In this document: positions 18,208 through 30,178 of the stretch, one piece after another
Numbering within the stretch: the first letter of the stretch is position 1
Layout: each line of letters starts with the position of its first letter
NCBI GenBank assembly: GCA_021776245.1
Contig: JAJFGF010000010.1
Coordinates: 52,333 to 116,332 of the forward strand
Source of the DNA: Hyphococcus sp.
GTDB lineage: Bacteria; Pseudomonadota; Alphaproteobacteria; Caulobacterales; Parvularculaceae
Direction: 5' to 3'
DNA length: 64,000 bases
Made by a program: the position numbers and the translations under genes
The notes under the pieces: generated by a model
What the model saw: only the letters and a program-made list of their open reading frames with translations
Database searches by the model: none
What the model was told of the DNA's origin: nothing

Positions 18208-19563
18208 GTGAGACATTTCAAAATCAATACGGAGAGCAAAGGCCTGACGCCGCAGGAGGTGGCGGAGAACTTTGATGATCTGCATCCTCGTCTTGAACCT
18301 GCGCAAGCCGTCGTTGACGCCGCACGCTGCGTCTATTGTTATGACGCGCCTTGCATGAATGCCTGCCCAACGAGAATCGATATTCCGAAATTCATTCATC
18401 AGATCCGCTCTGGCAATATAGGCGGGTCAGCAAAAACGATTTTGTCGCAAAATATTATGGGCGGAACTTGCGCGCGCGCCTGCCCGACCGAAGTTTTGTG
18501 CGAGGAAGTTTGCGTCGTCCACCACACAGAAGGCGCACCGGTCAAGATTGGCGAATTACAGCGATACGCAGTCGATCATTTAATGGAGGCCGGCGGCGAT
18601 CACCCGTTTACACGAGCGCCCGCAACAGGAAGAATACTTGCTGTGATCGGCGCTGGCCCCGCAGGTCTTTCATTCGCCCACCGTGCCGCAATGATGGGGC
18701 ATGAGATTGTTGTCTTTGACGCCAAACCCAAAGCGGGCGGCCTTAACGAGTATGGGCTCGCCGCCTATAAGATGGCGGATGATTTTGCCCAGCGCGAAGT
18801 TGCGTTTCTACTGGGCATTGGCGGCATCAGGATTGAATTTGGAAAATCACTTGGCGCGGATTTAATGCTTGAAGAGCTGCGCAGTGATTTTGACGGCGTT
18901 TTTATTGGAGCCGGTTTGACAAACAGCCAGAGCCTCGGCGCCGAAGGCGAAGATCTGGAAGGGGTGCGTGATGCGCTCGATTTTATCGAGGAAATTCGTC
19001 AGGCGAAAGACAAATCAAAAGTTTCGGTTGGCGACAATGTCATCATCATAGGCGGCGGCAATACCGCGATTGACGCAGCCGTCCAGGCAAAATGTCTTGG
19101 CGCACGCAATGTGACGCTGGTCTATCGCCGCGGGCCGGAGGCTATGAGCGCGACAGGGTGGGAGCAGGATCTTGCAACAGCAAATGGCGTTGCGATGCGT
19201 TTCTGGGCGGCGCCGAAGAGTTTTTCCGGCAGCGGGAAGGTCGAAAGAATTTCCCTGTCAGAAACAGAATTGAACAATGGCAAGCTTTCCGTGACGGAAA
19301 GATCGTTCGAATTACCCGCGGATCTCGTTTTGAAAGCGATCGGCCAGAAACTCGACCAATCCGCCTTTGGCGATCTCGAAATTGCAGATGGAAAGATCGC
19401 GGTTGATGAAAACTATCGAACATCTGTTTCCGGCGTTTATGCCGGCGGCGACTGTATTGCTTCCGGCGAAGATCTGACTGTGCAGGCGGTGGAAGACGGC
19501 AAGCAGGCAGCGATTGCCTGCGATGCTGACTTGCGCGCTGCAATGAAAGGAGCCGCCAAATGA
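18208..19563 (+). CDS. preT: Dihydropyrimidine dehydrogenase (NAD) subunit PreT
   Basis: PreT is the NAD/FAD/iron-sulfur subunit that supplies electrons to PreA for reduction of uracil and thymine. It has Cys clusters for two 4Fe-4S centres (C41, C44, C49, C53 and C88, C92, C98, C102), an FAD motif VIGAGPAGLS (about 147-156), and a dinucleotide motif IIGGGNTAID further on. The start is GTG 18208, 11 bases after the aminotransferase. The stop overlaps the preA start as ATGA. It equals the N-terminal half of eukaryotic DPYD. Confidence 0.95.
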   Translation: MRHFKINTESKGLTPQEVAENFDDLHPRLEPAQAVVDAARCVYCYDAPCMNACPTRIDIPKFIHQIRSGNIGGSAKTILSQNIMGGTCARACPTEVLCEEVCVVHHTEGAPVKIGELQRYAVDHLMEAGGDHPFTRAPATGRILAVIGAGPAGLSFAHRAAMMGHEIVVFDAKPKAGGLNEYGLAAYKMADDFAQREVAFLLGIGGIRIEFGKSLGADLMLEELRSDFDGVFIGAGLTNSQSLGAEGEDLEGVRDALDFIEEIRQAKDKSKVSVGDNVIIIGGGNTAIDAAVQAKCLGARNVTLVYRRGPEAMSATGWEQDLATANGVAMRFWAAPKSFSGSGKVERISLSETELNNGKLSVTERSFELPADLVLKAIGQKLDQSAFGDLEIADGKIAVDENYRTSVSGVYAGGDCIASGEDLTVQAVEDGKQAAIACDADLRAAMKGAAK

Positions 19564-20837
19564 CGGATCTTGGATGCGTGATTGCCGGCGTTGACAGTAT
19601 TAATCCGTTCTGGCTCGCCTCGGCGCCGCCCAGCGATAAGAAATATAATGTCGAGCGCGCGTTTAAAGCCGGGTGGGGCGGCGCTGTCTGGAAAACTCTT
19701 GGTGAGGATCCGCCTGTCGTCAATGTCACCAGCCGATATGGCGTGCACAGATCTCATGATCGCAGCATTATCGGCATCAACAATATTGAACTGATTTCCG
19801 ACCGGCCGCTTGAGGTTAATCTTCGAGAGATTGAAGAGATGCGAAAGGAATGGCCCGACCGCGTTATCATTGGATCAATCATGGCGCCCATGGATGAGGG
19901 CGCGTGGAAATCCCTCGCGGTGAAGGTCGCGAATGCGGGCGTGCATGGGATTGAACTTAATCTTGGCTGTCCCCATGGCATGTGTGAGCGCGGCATGGGA
20001 TCGGCGGTTGGCCAGGTTGCGGAATTTGTCGAACAGACAACGCGCTGGGTGTGCGAGGCGGTCGGCTTGCCGGTCTTCACCAAACTGACGCCCAATGTCA
20101 CTGACATCATGATCCCTGCGGCGGCGGCAAAAGCCGGCGGCGCTCACGCCGTGTCGCTGATCAATACGGTGAACTCGATTATTAGCGTTGATCTCGACCG
20201 GATGACGCCGACGCCGATTGTCGATGGGCGCGGCACCCATGGCGGCTATTGTGGCGAAGCGGTCAAACCCATTGCACTCCATATGACCGCAGAAATCGCA
20301 CGGCAGGCCGAAACGCAAGGTCTCGAGATTTCCGCAATCGGCGGCATCACAACCTGGCGCGACGCCGCTGAATTTATCGCACTTGGCGCCAGCGGCGTTC
20401 AGGTTTGCACGGCGGCGATGCTTTATGGCTTTCGCATTGTCGAAGACATGAATGACGGCCTTGCCGCTTTCATGCGCGAGAAAAATTATCGCAGCATTGA
20501 AGATTTCAAAGGCAAGGCGTCTGCGCAAACCGTCGATTGGAATGCGCTCAATATGAACCATGACCTTCTGGCGCGCATTGACCAGGATTCTTGCATTGAA
20601 TGTGGGCGTTGTTTCATTGCCTGTGAAGACACGTCCCATCAGGCGATCCGGATCGACGCAAAGCCGGAAGGCGGGCGCAAGTTCACAGTCATCGATGACG
20701 AATGCGTCGGCTGCAATCTCTGCATGCATATTTGCCCGGTGAAAGACTGCATTACGATGGAGGCGGTCGATACCGACCGGCCTTATGTGACCTGGCCGGA
20801 ACATCCAAAAAACATAGCGAGCAAGGCGGCGGAATGA
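19560..20837 (+). CDS. preA: Dihydropyrimidine dehydrogenase (NAD) catalytic subunit PreA
   Basis: PreA reduces uracil and thymine to the 5,6-dihydro forms. The FMN-binding barrel covers roughly residues 1-330 and includes NLGCPHG and the later IGGITTW. The C-terminus is a two-cluster ferredoxin domain, CIECGRCFIAC near 345-355 and CVGCNLCMHIC near 382-392. At 425 aa it has the normal length. It overlaps preT and the mmsA-like gene by ATGA at either end. A long antisense frame at 19,875-20,804 is a shadow of this gene. Confidence 0.95.
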   Translation: MTDLGCVIAGVDSINPFWLASAPPSDKKYNVERAFKAGWGGAVWKTLGEDPPVVNVTSRYGVHRSHDRSIIGINNIELISDRPLEVNLREIEEMRKEWPDRVIIGSIMAPMDEGAWKSLAVKVANAGVHGIELNLGCPHGMCERGMGSAVGQVAEFVEQTTRWVCEAVGLPVFTKLTPNVTDIMIPAAAAKAGGAHAVSLINTVNSIISVDLDRMTPTPIVDGRGTHGGYCGEAVKPIALHMTAEIARQAETQGLEISAIGGITTWRDAAEFIALGASGVQVCTAAMLYGFRIVEDMNDGLAAFMREKNYRSIEDFKGKASAQTVDWNALNMNHDLLARIDQDSCIECGRCFIACEDTSHQAIRIDAKPEGGRKFTVIDDECVGCNLCMHICPVKDCITMEAVDTDRPYVTWPEHPKNIASKAAE

Positions 20838-22330
20838 AGCGCATTGGCCATATCATTGGCGGCGAGACGATTTTGGATGGCAGCGCCGTTGCTTCTGTGT
20901 TCAATCCCGCAACCGGTCAGCAGACCGGCGAAGTTTTGTTGGGCGGCGCGAAGGAAGTCGCGCTCGCGGTAGAGACTGCGGTTCGTGCGCAACCGGCATG
21001 GGCGGCGACGCCGCCGGCAAAGCGTGCGGAAGTGATGTTTGCCTTGCGTGATCAGATGCGGGAGCGACGCGACGAGATCGCGGAAACAATTAGCGCTGAA
21101 CATGGCAAGACGCATGAAGATGCGTTGGGTGAAGTCACCCGCGCTCTCGAAGTTGTCGAATTTGCGAGCTCCATTCCACAATTGTTGAAGGGAGACTTTT
21201 CGCGCGCAGTGGCGTCAGGTGTTGATACTTTTGCCGAGCGAGAACCGTTAGGTGTTGTCGCCGGCATTACGCCGTTTAATTTTCCATCCATGGTGCCGCT
21301 GTGGATGATCCCGATGGCGCTGGCTTGTGGCAACGCTTTTGTTTTGAAACCATCGGAAAAAGATCCGTCGAGCGCAAATCTTATTCATGATTTGTTGAGC
21401 GAAGCCGGATTGCCGCCAGGCGTTTTGAATGTAGTTCATGGCGCCAAAGAAGCGGTTGATGCGGTGCTCGATCATCCTGAAATCGCTGCAGTAAGTTTTG
21501 TCGGCTCAACGCCGATCGCCGAATATGTATATAGTCGCGGCTGCGCTGCGGGAAAGCGTGTGCAGGCTTTGGGCGGTGCAAAAAACCATATGATTGTGAT
21601 GCCGGACGCTGACCTTGATCAGGCGACGGATGCGCTTTTGGGCGCCGGATTTGGATCGGCGGGGGAGCGTTGCATGGCGATTTCCGTCGCTGTGCCGGTT
21701 GGTGAGGAAACAGCGGACAGGCTGGTTGAAAAACTCGGACCTCGTGTCCGCGCGCTCAAGATCGGTCCATCGACAGACGGCGAAGCTGAAATGGGTCCGC
21801 TTATTAATCGCGCGCATCACGACCGCGTTTCGGGTCTTATAGATCAGGGCGAAAAGGAAGGCGCGGCAGTCGTCGTGGACGGGCGCGGACTGTCGCTGCA
21901 GGGCTATGAAGAAGGCTATTGGCTCGGCGGCACATTGCTCGATCATGTTAAACCCGGCATGAGCGTTTATGACCAGGAAATTTTTGGCCCGGTGCTGTCG
22001 GTTGTCCGCGCAAATGAATATGGCGATGCGGTCGAATTGGTCAATGCCAATCCATACGCCAATGGAACGGCGATCTTTACCCGCGATGGCGACGCAGCCC
22101 GCGATTTCACATCACGCATTAAAGTCGGCATGGTCGGCGTTAATGTGCCGATCCCGGTGCCGGTCGGTTATCACAGCTTCGGCGGCTGGAAGAAGTCGAT
22201 CTTTGGCGCCCATGGCATTTACGGACCTGAAGCCGTGCATTTTTACACGCGTTTGAAAACCGTTACATCGCGCTGGCCGACGGGCATCCGCGCAGGCGCA
22301 GATTTTAAATTTCCAACCATGAATTCTTGA
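20834..22330 (+). CDS. mmsA: CoA-acylating (methyl)malonate-semialdehyde dehydrogenase
   Basis: MmsA-type enzymes convert malonate semialdehyde to acetyl-CoA and methylmalonate semialdehyde to propionyl-CoA, with NAD and CoA. From ATG 20834, which overlaps the preA stop, the protein is 498 aa. It has ITPFNFP, KPSEKDP, FVGSTP and the catalytic Cys in SAGERCMA (about C280). The ALDH catalytic Glu is replaced by Gly-Gly-Ala in QALGGAKNH, as is usual for MmsA. The open frame upstream of 20834 is inside preA and is not used. It completes pyrimidine carbon flow to acyl-CoA. Confidence 0.93.
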   Translation: MKRIGHIIGGETILDGSAVASVFNPATGQQTGEVLLGGAKEVALAVETAVRAQPAWAATPPAKRAEVMFALRDQMRERRDEIAETISAEHGKTHEDALGEVTRALEVVEFASSIPQLLKGDFSRAVASGVDTFAEREPLGVVAGITPFNFPSMVPLWMIPMALACGNAFVLKPSEKDPSSANLIHDLLSEAGLPPGVLNVVHGAKEAVDAVLDHPEIAAVSFVGSTPIAEYVYSRGCAAGKRVQALGGAKNHMIVMPDADLDQATDALLGAGFGSAGERCMAISVAVPVGEETADRLVEKLGPRVRALKIGPSTDGEAEMGPLINRAHHDRVSGLIDQGEKEGAAVVVDGRGLSLQGYEEGYWLGGTLLDHVKPGMSVYDQEIFGPVLSVVRANEYGDAVELVNANPYANGTAIFTRDGDAARDFTSRIKVGMVGVNVPIPVPVGYHSFGGWKKSIFGAHGIYGPEAVHFYTRLKTVTSRWPTGIRAGADFKFPTMNS

Positions 22331-22376
22331 ACACAACGCTGCGATCTTGCGGCGGCATCAGAGGAGATTGGCGATT

Positions 22377-23246
22377 ATGACGAATTTGCGCGGCGGGCTG
22401 ATCCAGATGGCTTTGAAGGGATCAACAGACGATACGCCTGAAAATATTCGCCAGGCGATGCTCGATGCGCATCTTCCGCTGATCGACGATGCGGGCAAGC
22501 AAGGCGTACAAGTCCTTTGTTTTCAGGAGGTCTTCACCCAACCTTATTTCTGTCCAAGCCAGGATTCAAAATGGTACGCCGCCGCCGAAGAAATTCCTGA
22601 AGGCCCGACCTGCAAGCTGATGCAGGAATACGCAAAAAAATATAATATGGTAATCGTCGTGCCAATCTATGAGCGCACCAATGTCGCCGGCGTTTATTAT
22701 AATACTGCGGCGGTGATTGACGCCGACGGCTCTTATCTCGGCAAATATCGCAAAACTCATATTCCGCAGGTCGCAGGCTTTTGGGAAAAGTTCTTCTTCA
22801 AGCCCGGCGCCTCGGAATGGCCCGTCTTCAACACCGCCTATTGCAAACTCGGCGTTTATATTTGCTACGACAGGCATTTTCCTGAAGGTTGGCGCGCGCT
22901 GGCGCTCAATGGCGCCGAATACATCGTCAATCCGTCAGCGACCGTTGCTGGGCTTTCGGAATATTTATGGAAACTCGAACAACCTGCATCCGCTGTCGCC
23001 AATGGTTGCTGGATCGGCGCGATCAATCGTATCGGTGTTGAAGAACCCTGGAGCATCGGTGAATTTTACGGCCAGAGTTATTTCGTCAATCCGCGCGGCC
23101 AGATCGAAAAAGAAGCAAGCCGCGACAAGGATGAGCTCATTGTTCACGACATGAACATGGATATGGTGCGTGAAGTGCGCGATTTGTGGCAGTTTTTCCG
23201 CGATCGCCGTCCGGACGCCTACGGCCCGCTTGTTGCGCTTGAGTAA
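22377..23246 (+). CDS. Beta-ureidopropionase-like carbon-nitrogen hydrolase
   Basis: This nitrilase-superfamily amidohydrolase (289 aa from ATG 22377) has the catalytic triad in CFQEVF (about E51), YRKTHIP (about K126) and YICYDRHFPEG (about C163). In this operon it should hydrolyse N-carbamoyl-beta-alanine and N-carbamoyl-beta-aminoisobutyrate to the beta-amino acid, CO2 and ammonia, which is the third step after PreTA and HydA. GAGGAG lies about 11 bases before the ATG. The closest alternative is an N-carbamoylputrescine amidase, but no polyamine gene is nearby. It is cytoplasmic. Confidence 0.88.
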   Translation: MTNLRGGLIQMALKGSTDDTPENIRQAMLDAHLPLIDDAGKQGVQVLCFQEVFTQPYFCPSQDSKWYAAAEEIPEGPTCKLMQEYAKKYNMVIVVPIYERTNVAGVYYNTAAVIDADGSYLGKYRKTHIPQVAGFWEKFFFKPGASEWPVFNTAYCKLGVYICYDRHFPEGWRALALNGAEYIVNPSATVAGLSEYLWKLEQPASAVANGCWIGAINRIGVEEPWSIGEFYGQSYFVNPRGQIEKEASRDKDELIVHDMNMDMVREVRDLWQFFRDRRPDAYGPLVALE

Positions 23247-23284
23247 TCAAAACGGCTTTGCGCGCAAATAAAACGGGAGCCATA

Positions 23285-26246
<2,962 letters not shown>

Positions 26247-26261
26247 GTTAAAAAAGCAGTT

Positions 26262-28286
26262 TTACTCTTCCGGTAGGGCGAATGCGATAACATAATCGCC
26301 GGGCGTGGTTGTGCTTTTGCCATGGCCGCCAGCGGCGATGACAACATATTGCCGTCCCTGCCATTCATAACTCATGGGTGTCGCCTGACCGCCTGCGGGG
26401 AGGCGGCCTTTCCATAGCTCCTCACCGCTCTCAATATCAAAGGCGCGCAGATAATTATCCATGGCGGCGCCGATAAAAATCAAACCGCTTGCGGTGATCA
26501 TTGGCCCGCCAAAATTTGGAGTTCCCGTCTTCAGCGTAATCCCAAATGGCGCCAGATCCCGTGTTGTGCCAAAGGTTTTGCGCCAGACAATCGCGCCGGA
26601 CTCTAAATCTACTGCTGCCAGCACGCCCCAGGGCGGTGGTGTGCAGGGCAACATGATCGGAGACGCAAGAAGCGCGCGGGTCATTGCGTATGGCGCGCCC
26701 TCCATTGGCGCGATTTCGGCGCCGTCCTTAACCTCAGTAATGTCAGCCGCGTCTTCATTCGGGATCAACGTGATGGCGTGGCCAGCATTGCTCATATTGA
26801 CGATGAGTAAATTGCGCGCCGCATCAAAAGCAGCGCTCCCCCAATTGGCGCCGCCGCCAGTAAATGGATAGACGAGCGTTCCCTGGGTGCTTGGCGGTGT
26901 AAACAGCCCTTCACGGCGCAATTTTTTGATTTTTGCAGCGCAAATATTCTTATCCCACAGCGTGATGCCAAATGCGTCATCAGGCGATACCGTGTTGGGT
27001 ACAATTGGCGGCGTGTTGACCGGAAAGGGTTGCGTTGCAGACAGTTTTTCACCTTCTGCGCCGCCTTGGGGTACAGCGCGTTCTTCAATCGGAAGAAACG
27101 GCTCGCCAGTTTCCCGGTCGAGCACGAACACCAATCCGGTTTTTGTAACTTGCGCGATCACATCATGGGCTTTGCCGTCGCGCCACACCTGATATGCGCC
27201 TGGTTGCGCGGGCACATCATAATCCCAGACATCATGATGCACGGTCTGGAAATGCCAGACGACCTCGCCAGTTTCTCCATCAAGCGCAACAACAGAATTT
27301 GTATAAAGATTGTCGCCGGGGCGAACCCCGCCGTAAAAATCCGGGCTAGCGCTCGAAGTTGGTAAAAAGATAAGGCCACGTTCGTCATCGACGGACATTG
27401 AAGACCAGACATTGGCGTGGCCGACGCGGTCCGCAGAACCGTCCTCCCATGTGGCGCGCGCCGGATCATCGGGATGGCGCGGCACCGGGTCGAACGACCA
27501 CTTTTCGGCGCCGGTGCGTGCGTCAAAGGCTTTGACAACGCCGGATGGCGCGACAGTGCGAAGATTATCGGATATTGCTGAACCGATGATCACCGTGTCG
27601 CCGGTGATCGCCGGCGCTGACGTGATTTGATATTCGCCGGGCCAGCGCAGGGAGATGCTCGGTTCAATTTGGACCTCTCCGCCTTCACCAAATTCGGCGC
27701 AGAGACTTCCGCTCTTTGCATCCAGCGCAATCAGTCGCGAATCGACGGTTCCCATAAATATTCGCGACGCGCAGCGCTCTGTTGTTGCTGTCTGATCTTT
27801 CCAATAGGCGACGCCGCGGCACGTGAAATCGTTTGCCGGTCGTCCGTCAAGCGCGACCTCAGGATCATGGCGCCATTTTTCGTGACCGTCGCCGGGGTCA
27901 ATCGCAATGACATCGTTAAATGGCGTGCAGAAAATGAGTGTATCTTCGACAAGGATCGGTGTTGCCTCAAACGCTGTGCGCTTAATCAGTTCTTCGCGTC
28001 CTTCAAAGGCGCCGGTTTGATAACGCCAGGCGACATCCAGTTTCTCGACATTATCTAAATTAATTTGATCGGCTGCTGAGTATCTGCTGCCGCCGGAATC
28101 GCCGCCGTAGGAGGGCCATTGATCTGCAAAAACTGGAACAGCGGTGCGCGCGATTTCTGGCCGCCCATCAATGTTGAGGTCCTCGTAGCCGGTGAACAGG
28201 CGCCAGAATACGGTCCCGCCGAGGAAACTGACCGCAAGCAAAAGAAAGACAATCGATGTTGTGATATAAAGGATTGGGCGTTTCAT
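26262..28286 (-). CDS. Membrane-anchored PQQ-dependent dehydrogenase (glucose/quinate/shikimate type)
   Basis: The 674-residue protein has one N-terminal membrane segment (about 7-27), followed by an eight-bladed propeller with repeated W/YxTGxF- and WxxxFG-like blade motifs. GDSGGSRYSAADQI and FEATPI near the start, and the late GGPMITASGLIFIGAAMDN, match membrane PQQ glucose/quinate dehydrogenases. It would oxidise a sugar or polyol in the periplasm and reduce ubiquinone. It has only one clear membrane helix, fewer than the five of E. coli Gcd. No pqq biosynthesis gene is in the window. The substrate is unknown. Confidence 0.88.
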   Translation of the reverse strand: MKRPILYITTSIVFLLLAVSFLGGTVFWRLFTGYEDLNIDGRPEIARTAVPVFADQWPSYGGDSGGSRYSAADQINLDNVEKLDVAWRYQTGAFEGREELIKRTAFEATPILVEDTLIFCTPFNDVIAIDPGDGHEKWRHDPEVALDGRPANDFTCRGVAYWKDQTATTERCASRIFMGTVDSRLIALDAKSGSLCAEFGEGGEVQIEPSISLRWPGEYQITSAPAITGDTVIIGSAISDNLRTVAPSGVVKAFDARTGAEKWSFDPVPRHPDDPARATWEDGSADRVGHANVWSSMSVDDERGLIFLPTSSASPDFYGGVRPGDNLYTNSVVALDGETGEVVWHFQTVHHDVWDYDVPAQPGAYQVWRDGKAHDVIAQVTKTGLVFVLDRETGEPFLPIEERAVPQGGAEGEKLSATQPFPVNTPPIVPNTVSPDDAFGITLWDKNICAAKIKKLRREGLFTPPSTQGTLVYPFTGGGANWGSAAFDAARNLLIVNMSNAGHAITLIPNEDAADITEVKDGAEIAPMEGAPYAMTRALLASPIMLPCTPPPWGVLAAVDLESGAIVWRKTFGTTRDLAPFGITLKTGTPNFGGPMITASGLIFIGAAMDNYLRAFDIESGEELWKGRLPAGGQATPMSYEWQGRQYVVIAAGGHGKSTTTPGDYVIAFALPEE

Positions 28287-28312
28287 GAATTTTTCCAGAT
28301 CAACAATGGATA

Positions 28313-28453
28313 TCAGATTTCTTTGTCGCGATAATAAGCGCCCGGTGGCGGGCTGGCCATCAGCGCCATCACTCGCTTGAAGTCTTCTGGCGCAATATTG
28401 CCCGCGCCGGGTTTCACTTTGAAATTATTGATTCGCGTTATGGCTACGATCAT
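28313..28453 (-). CDS. Possible small protein (46 aa) upstream of PQQ dehydrogenase
   Basis: A short frame begins at ATG 28453 with GGAGAGAG directly upstream and ends 26 bases before the PQQ dehydrogenase start on the same strand. The C-terminal sequence VKPGAGNIAPEDFKRVM followed by PPPGAYYRDKEI has ordinary protein composition and genome-like third-position usage. The frame can be extended upstream to ATG 28594 (93 aa), but that part looks less protein-like. I do not recognise a family. It could be a small partner of the dehydrogenase or a gene remnant. Confidence 0.4.
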   Translation of the reverse strand: MIVAITRINNFKVKPGAGNIAPEDFKRVMALMASPPPGAYYRDKEI

Positions 28454-28623
28454 CTCTCTCCGATCCTTATTGTGTGGCGCAAGAATAGCAATTCCTGCGC
28501 GGGTGGCTTGCCGATTTTGAGTTTTGTTTGCTCGTTTCCAAATATGATCAATATATTCCAGAATTGACGGCCCCCAGTCAGCATTGCGCCGCAATTTCTG
28601 GCGCTGCCCAAAAGCTGCGTGAC

Positions 28624-30111
28624 ATGTTAGACCAAAAGGCTAATTTGGGCGCCAGGCTTAGAAACATGCGAGACACCCTCAATCAAGCGGCGGCGCTTTC
28701 CGCCAAAGGCGACATTAAAGCCGCAGCGCAGCTCTATCGACAGGTGCTTGATAAGGATCCTGAAAACGCGAGCGCCTTTTGGGGGCTTGGGCGTATTGCT
28801 ATGGGAATTGGCAAATTTCGCGATGCGATCAAGTTGTTTGAAAAGGCGATAAATTTTCTGCCTTCGCATCCATTTCCGCTCATCGATATTGCCAGAGCCC
28901 ATGAAGCGCTGCGAGAATTTGACATCGCTGGAAAATATTTTCGAAAAGCTGCGACAGCGGCGCCGGACAATGCTTCCGCCCAATACACATTGGGCGTTCA
29001 TTTGAGTGAAGCAGGCGCTTTTTCCGAAGCGGAGGAAAAATTTCGGGCGTCGATCACTATCGACCCGGCGAATGCATTCGCGTTCTACGAATTATCAAAG
29101 CTCAAAACATTCACGTCGCAAGACGACAGTGATTTCGAAGCGATCAAGGAGTTATTGGCGCAGCCAAATCTCACGCCGCCTAATGAAACTGCAGCTCATT
29201 ATGCGCTTGGCAAGGCATATGAGGATATTGGCGATCGAGACAACGCCTTTGAGAATTTTTCAAAAGCGAACGCCATTCAACATGCTCAGGCATCCTTCAG
29301 CGTCAACGACATGGAGCCTTATTTTAAAGACGTGAAACGGATTTTTGATGCAGGATTTTTTAAAAATTGTCGGTTATTGGCGCCGCCGCCCGTAACGCCA
29401 ATTTTTATTCTTGGAATGCCGCGCACCGGCTCGAGCCTGCTTGAGACCATGTTGGGCCGCCATAGTGAAATATTCGCCGCCGGGGAACTGCCCTTTTTTG
29501 GGCGCGATGTCGTTGGAACGCTGTCGCGGGAAACCAATAAAGCCTTTCCGCATGCGTGCATTGGCCTTGAGTCCGGTGATTGTCGGAGGCTGGCCCAAAT
29601 TTATTATGATGAAGTGAATGCCGTGGCTTCTGAATTTTCATTTGTTACTGACAAACTGCCTGCCAATTTTCAGTCGATTGGTTTGATCAAGAAAATTATG
29701 CCTGGTGCCAAAATTATCAATCTGCGGCGCGACCCGATGGATGTCGGCTTTTCAATTTTCAAAAACTTCTTCAATGAAAACGAGCCTTATTTTTGCGATC
29801 TCGGCGAGATCGGAAAATATTACAAACTCTATGATGATTTGATGGCGCATTGGCGGCGGGAGTTGCCCGGATTTATTCTCGACATTGACTATGAAAGCCT
29901 TGTTGCCGACCCGAAAAGCGTGGTTGGCGGCGCCCTTGAATTTTGCGGATTGGATTGGCAGGATGCGTGCCTTGCTTCAACCAGTCGCTCGGGCCATGTG
30001 CGCACCTTGAGTGCGCGGCAGATTCGACAGGGCATTACCAAAAAAAGTATCGACGCCTGGCGGGCATATGAAAAGCATCTAGAGCCGCTGCAGCGCGCGC
30101 TCGGCACATGA
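28624..30111 (+). CDS. TPR-repeat sulfotransferase
   Basis: From ATG 28624 (495 aa) the N-terminal half is a set of tetratricopeptide repeats, for example LYRQVLDKDPENASAFWGLG and later AYEDIGDRDNAFENF. The C-terminal half is a sulfotransferase domain with the PAPS 5'-phosphosulfate loop in FILGMPRTGSSLLETML and a 3'-phosphate-type NLRRDPMDVGFS. There is no signal peptide, so it should act in the cytoplasm with PAPS as donor. An in-frame non-ATG start at 28528 would add 32 residues unlike TPR. The acceptor is unknown. Confidence 0.85.
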   Translation: MLDQKANLGARLRNMRDTLNQAAALSAKGDIKAAAQLYRQVLDKDPENASAFWGLGRIAMGIGKFRDAIKLFEKAINFLPSHPFPLIDIARAHEALREFDIAGKYFRKAATAAPDNASAQYTLGVHLSEAGAFSEAEEKFRASITIDPANAFAFYELSKLKTFTSQDDSDFEAIKELLAQPNLTPPNETAAHYALGKAYEDIGDRDNAFENFSKANAIQHAQASFSVNDMEPYFKDVKRIFDAGFFKNCRLLAPPPVTPIFILGMPRTGSSLLETMLGRHSEIFAAGELPFFGRDVVGTLSRETNKAFPHACIGLESGDCRRLAQIYYDEVNAVASEFSFVTDKLPANFQSIGLIKKIMPGAKIINLRRDPMDVGFSIFKNFFNENEPYFCDLGEIGKYYKLYDDLMAHWRRELPGFILDIDYESLVADPKSVVGGALEFCGLDWQDACLASTSRSGHVRTLSARQIRQGITKKSIDAWRAYEKHLEPLQRALGT

Positions 30112-30178
30112 TTTCTTTTTTGCACTAGCAATGGTCCGCAACGGGTCATGAAATACCGGATGAACTTGAAGTGTTGGT

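Noticed and set aside
19875..20804. Long minus-strand frame opposite preA (309 codons)
   Set aside because: It is antisense to a strongly conserved gene, its translation is rich in His, Arg and Cys and shows no family features, so it is a codon-usage shadow.
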